DNA of 64,000 bases from Aquila chrysaetos chrysaetos (Eukaryota > Chordata > Aves > Accipitriformes > Accipitridae). Under the pieces are notes generated by a model. That model was not told the DNA's origin and made no database searches. It worked only from the letters and a program-made list of their open reading frames with translations. Positions 63,131 to 64,000 of this stretch are shown piece by piece. The stretch lies in contig NC_044018.1 in assembly GCF_900496995.4 (NCBI RefSeq), forward strand, positions 21,544,001-21,608,000, written 5' to 3'. The position numbers and the translations under genes are program-made. How positions within the stretch are numbered: the stretch's first letter is position 1; each line of letters starts with the position of its first letter.

Positions 63131-64000
63131 CAACAAAGCTAATCCCCAAGCCTAACTATGAAAAATTTCTGTTGAATTCAACAGGTGTTTTGTCTGAATT
63201 AGTTTTGTAGAATTTATCTTTATGCCCCTTAAGCTTTGCATTAAACACTCATGTAAATGAAAAAAGATCATGAAAAATATGTAAAGACTCCAATTTTCTG
63301 CTAATCTCTGAAATAAATTAATGGATTTGCTAAAACCAAATTAGTAATAGGCAAAAAAAAAAAAAAGTTGATGGACCTTTTTCTAAAGACCACCATGCTC
63401 CACCATATGCCAAACATGTACAGTGTGCTCTATTTTGTTAGGCATGTATCAGAAGTTTAAAGTGGCAAAGCCTGAAAGTTTCCCCAGTCCATTGAAAACT
63501 ATACTTTTCAAATCTTTGTGCAGCATGTTATTTATAACCAGGAAAGTAGTATCTGTACTTCAGGTACTTGTGGAAAAAATCTTCCCTGTAATTTTTAATT
63601 TGTCTCAGATTTTCTGTTGGAAGACAAAGCTTTATAAATGCAAAGTTGTCTGCATGACAAGAGTTTAAAAGGACATGAAAATATTGAGAAAAAAAATTAT
63701 TCCACACGTAGACTATCTTCTGTCTACCTTTTTTTTCCCAGTGCTTCACAAATAATTTTTTTTACTTTGTGGAATCTGTTTTTGTTACTGTTTAATGGAT
63801 ATTAAACACTACCTCTTACCCATCTTGCTACTTAACAAAAACTCCATGTGGTATATATAATCTCTCATTGCCATACAAAAAAAACCCACTGATTTTAATA
63901 TAATACTTTACTCATCTATTTTTTACAATAATATTTTAGTTTTCTTGCAGTGAAAGCAGATGTAATTATAATGAATAAAAATTTTAATAATAATAATAAA
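63131..64000. other. AT-rich right edge ending in an AAT microsatellite
   Basis: No gene seen. An A run lies near 63353-63366, and the last bases (about 63984-64000) are AAT units that may continue past the window. Confidence 0.5.

Noticed and set aside
1..64000. tRNA, rRNA, CRISPR arrays, bacterial operons, replication origins
   Set aside because: No cloverleaf-type tRNA boxes, no spaced direct-repeat arrays and no prokaryotic gene organisation were seen. The introns and CR1/LTR content indicate a vertebrate nuclear genome.

Overview
The window looks like nuclear DNA from a bird. It is AT-rich, intron-containing and mostly non-coding. It carries many 5'-truncated CR1 LINEs, recognisable by their ATTCTATG-type 3' ends and the CR1 ORF2 C-terminal reading frame. 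It also carries two ERVL-type solo LTRs of kinds common in avian genomes. The species cannot be named from the sequence. There are no bacterial-type operons, CRISPR arrays, or rRNA or tRNA genes that I can recognise.

Only one protein-coding gene can be supported with confidence: TMEM18, on the + strand from 19638 to 23807. It has five coding exons, all with GT-AG introns, and encodes 135 residues. It starts in a CpG island (about 19290-20110). Its proximal promoter contains a perfect 70-bp spacerless palindrome (19547-19616) with two TCTCGCGAGA promoter elements. A polyadenylation signal lies at 24319-24324.

Layout, left to right. A 926-bp solo LTR with a 5-bp target-site duplication (231-1156) is followed by mostly unique AT-rich DNA with CR1 fragments at 2733, 5670, 13851 and 14540. 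At 15535-15686 there is a 152-bp fold-back derivative of an ERVL LTR, also flanked by a 5-bp duplication. TMEM18 follows. About 40 kb of gene-poor DNA then runs to the right end. It holds a full CR1 3' end at 34484, a 581-bp solo LTR with a 5-bp duplication (36638-37218), an orphan GC-rich island (about 45590-46210), ancient CR1 copies at 47021, 47870, 54839, 61123 and 62918, and scattered microsatellites and homopolymer runs.

The two most unusual structures are the fold-back LTR element and the promoter palindrome. In mammals the DNA 3' of TMEM18 is a gene desert known for obesity-associated variants. The right-hand 40 kb would be its positional counterpart if synteny holds, but this is inferred from gene identity and orientation, not shown by the sequence.
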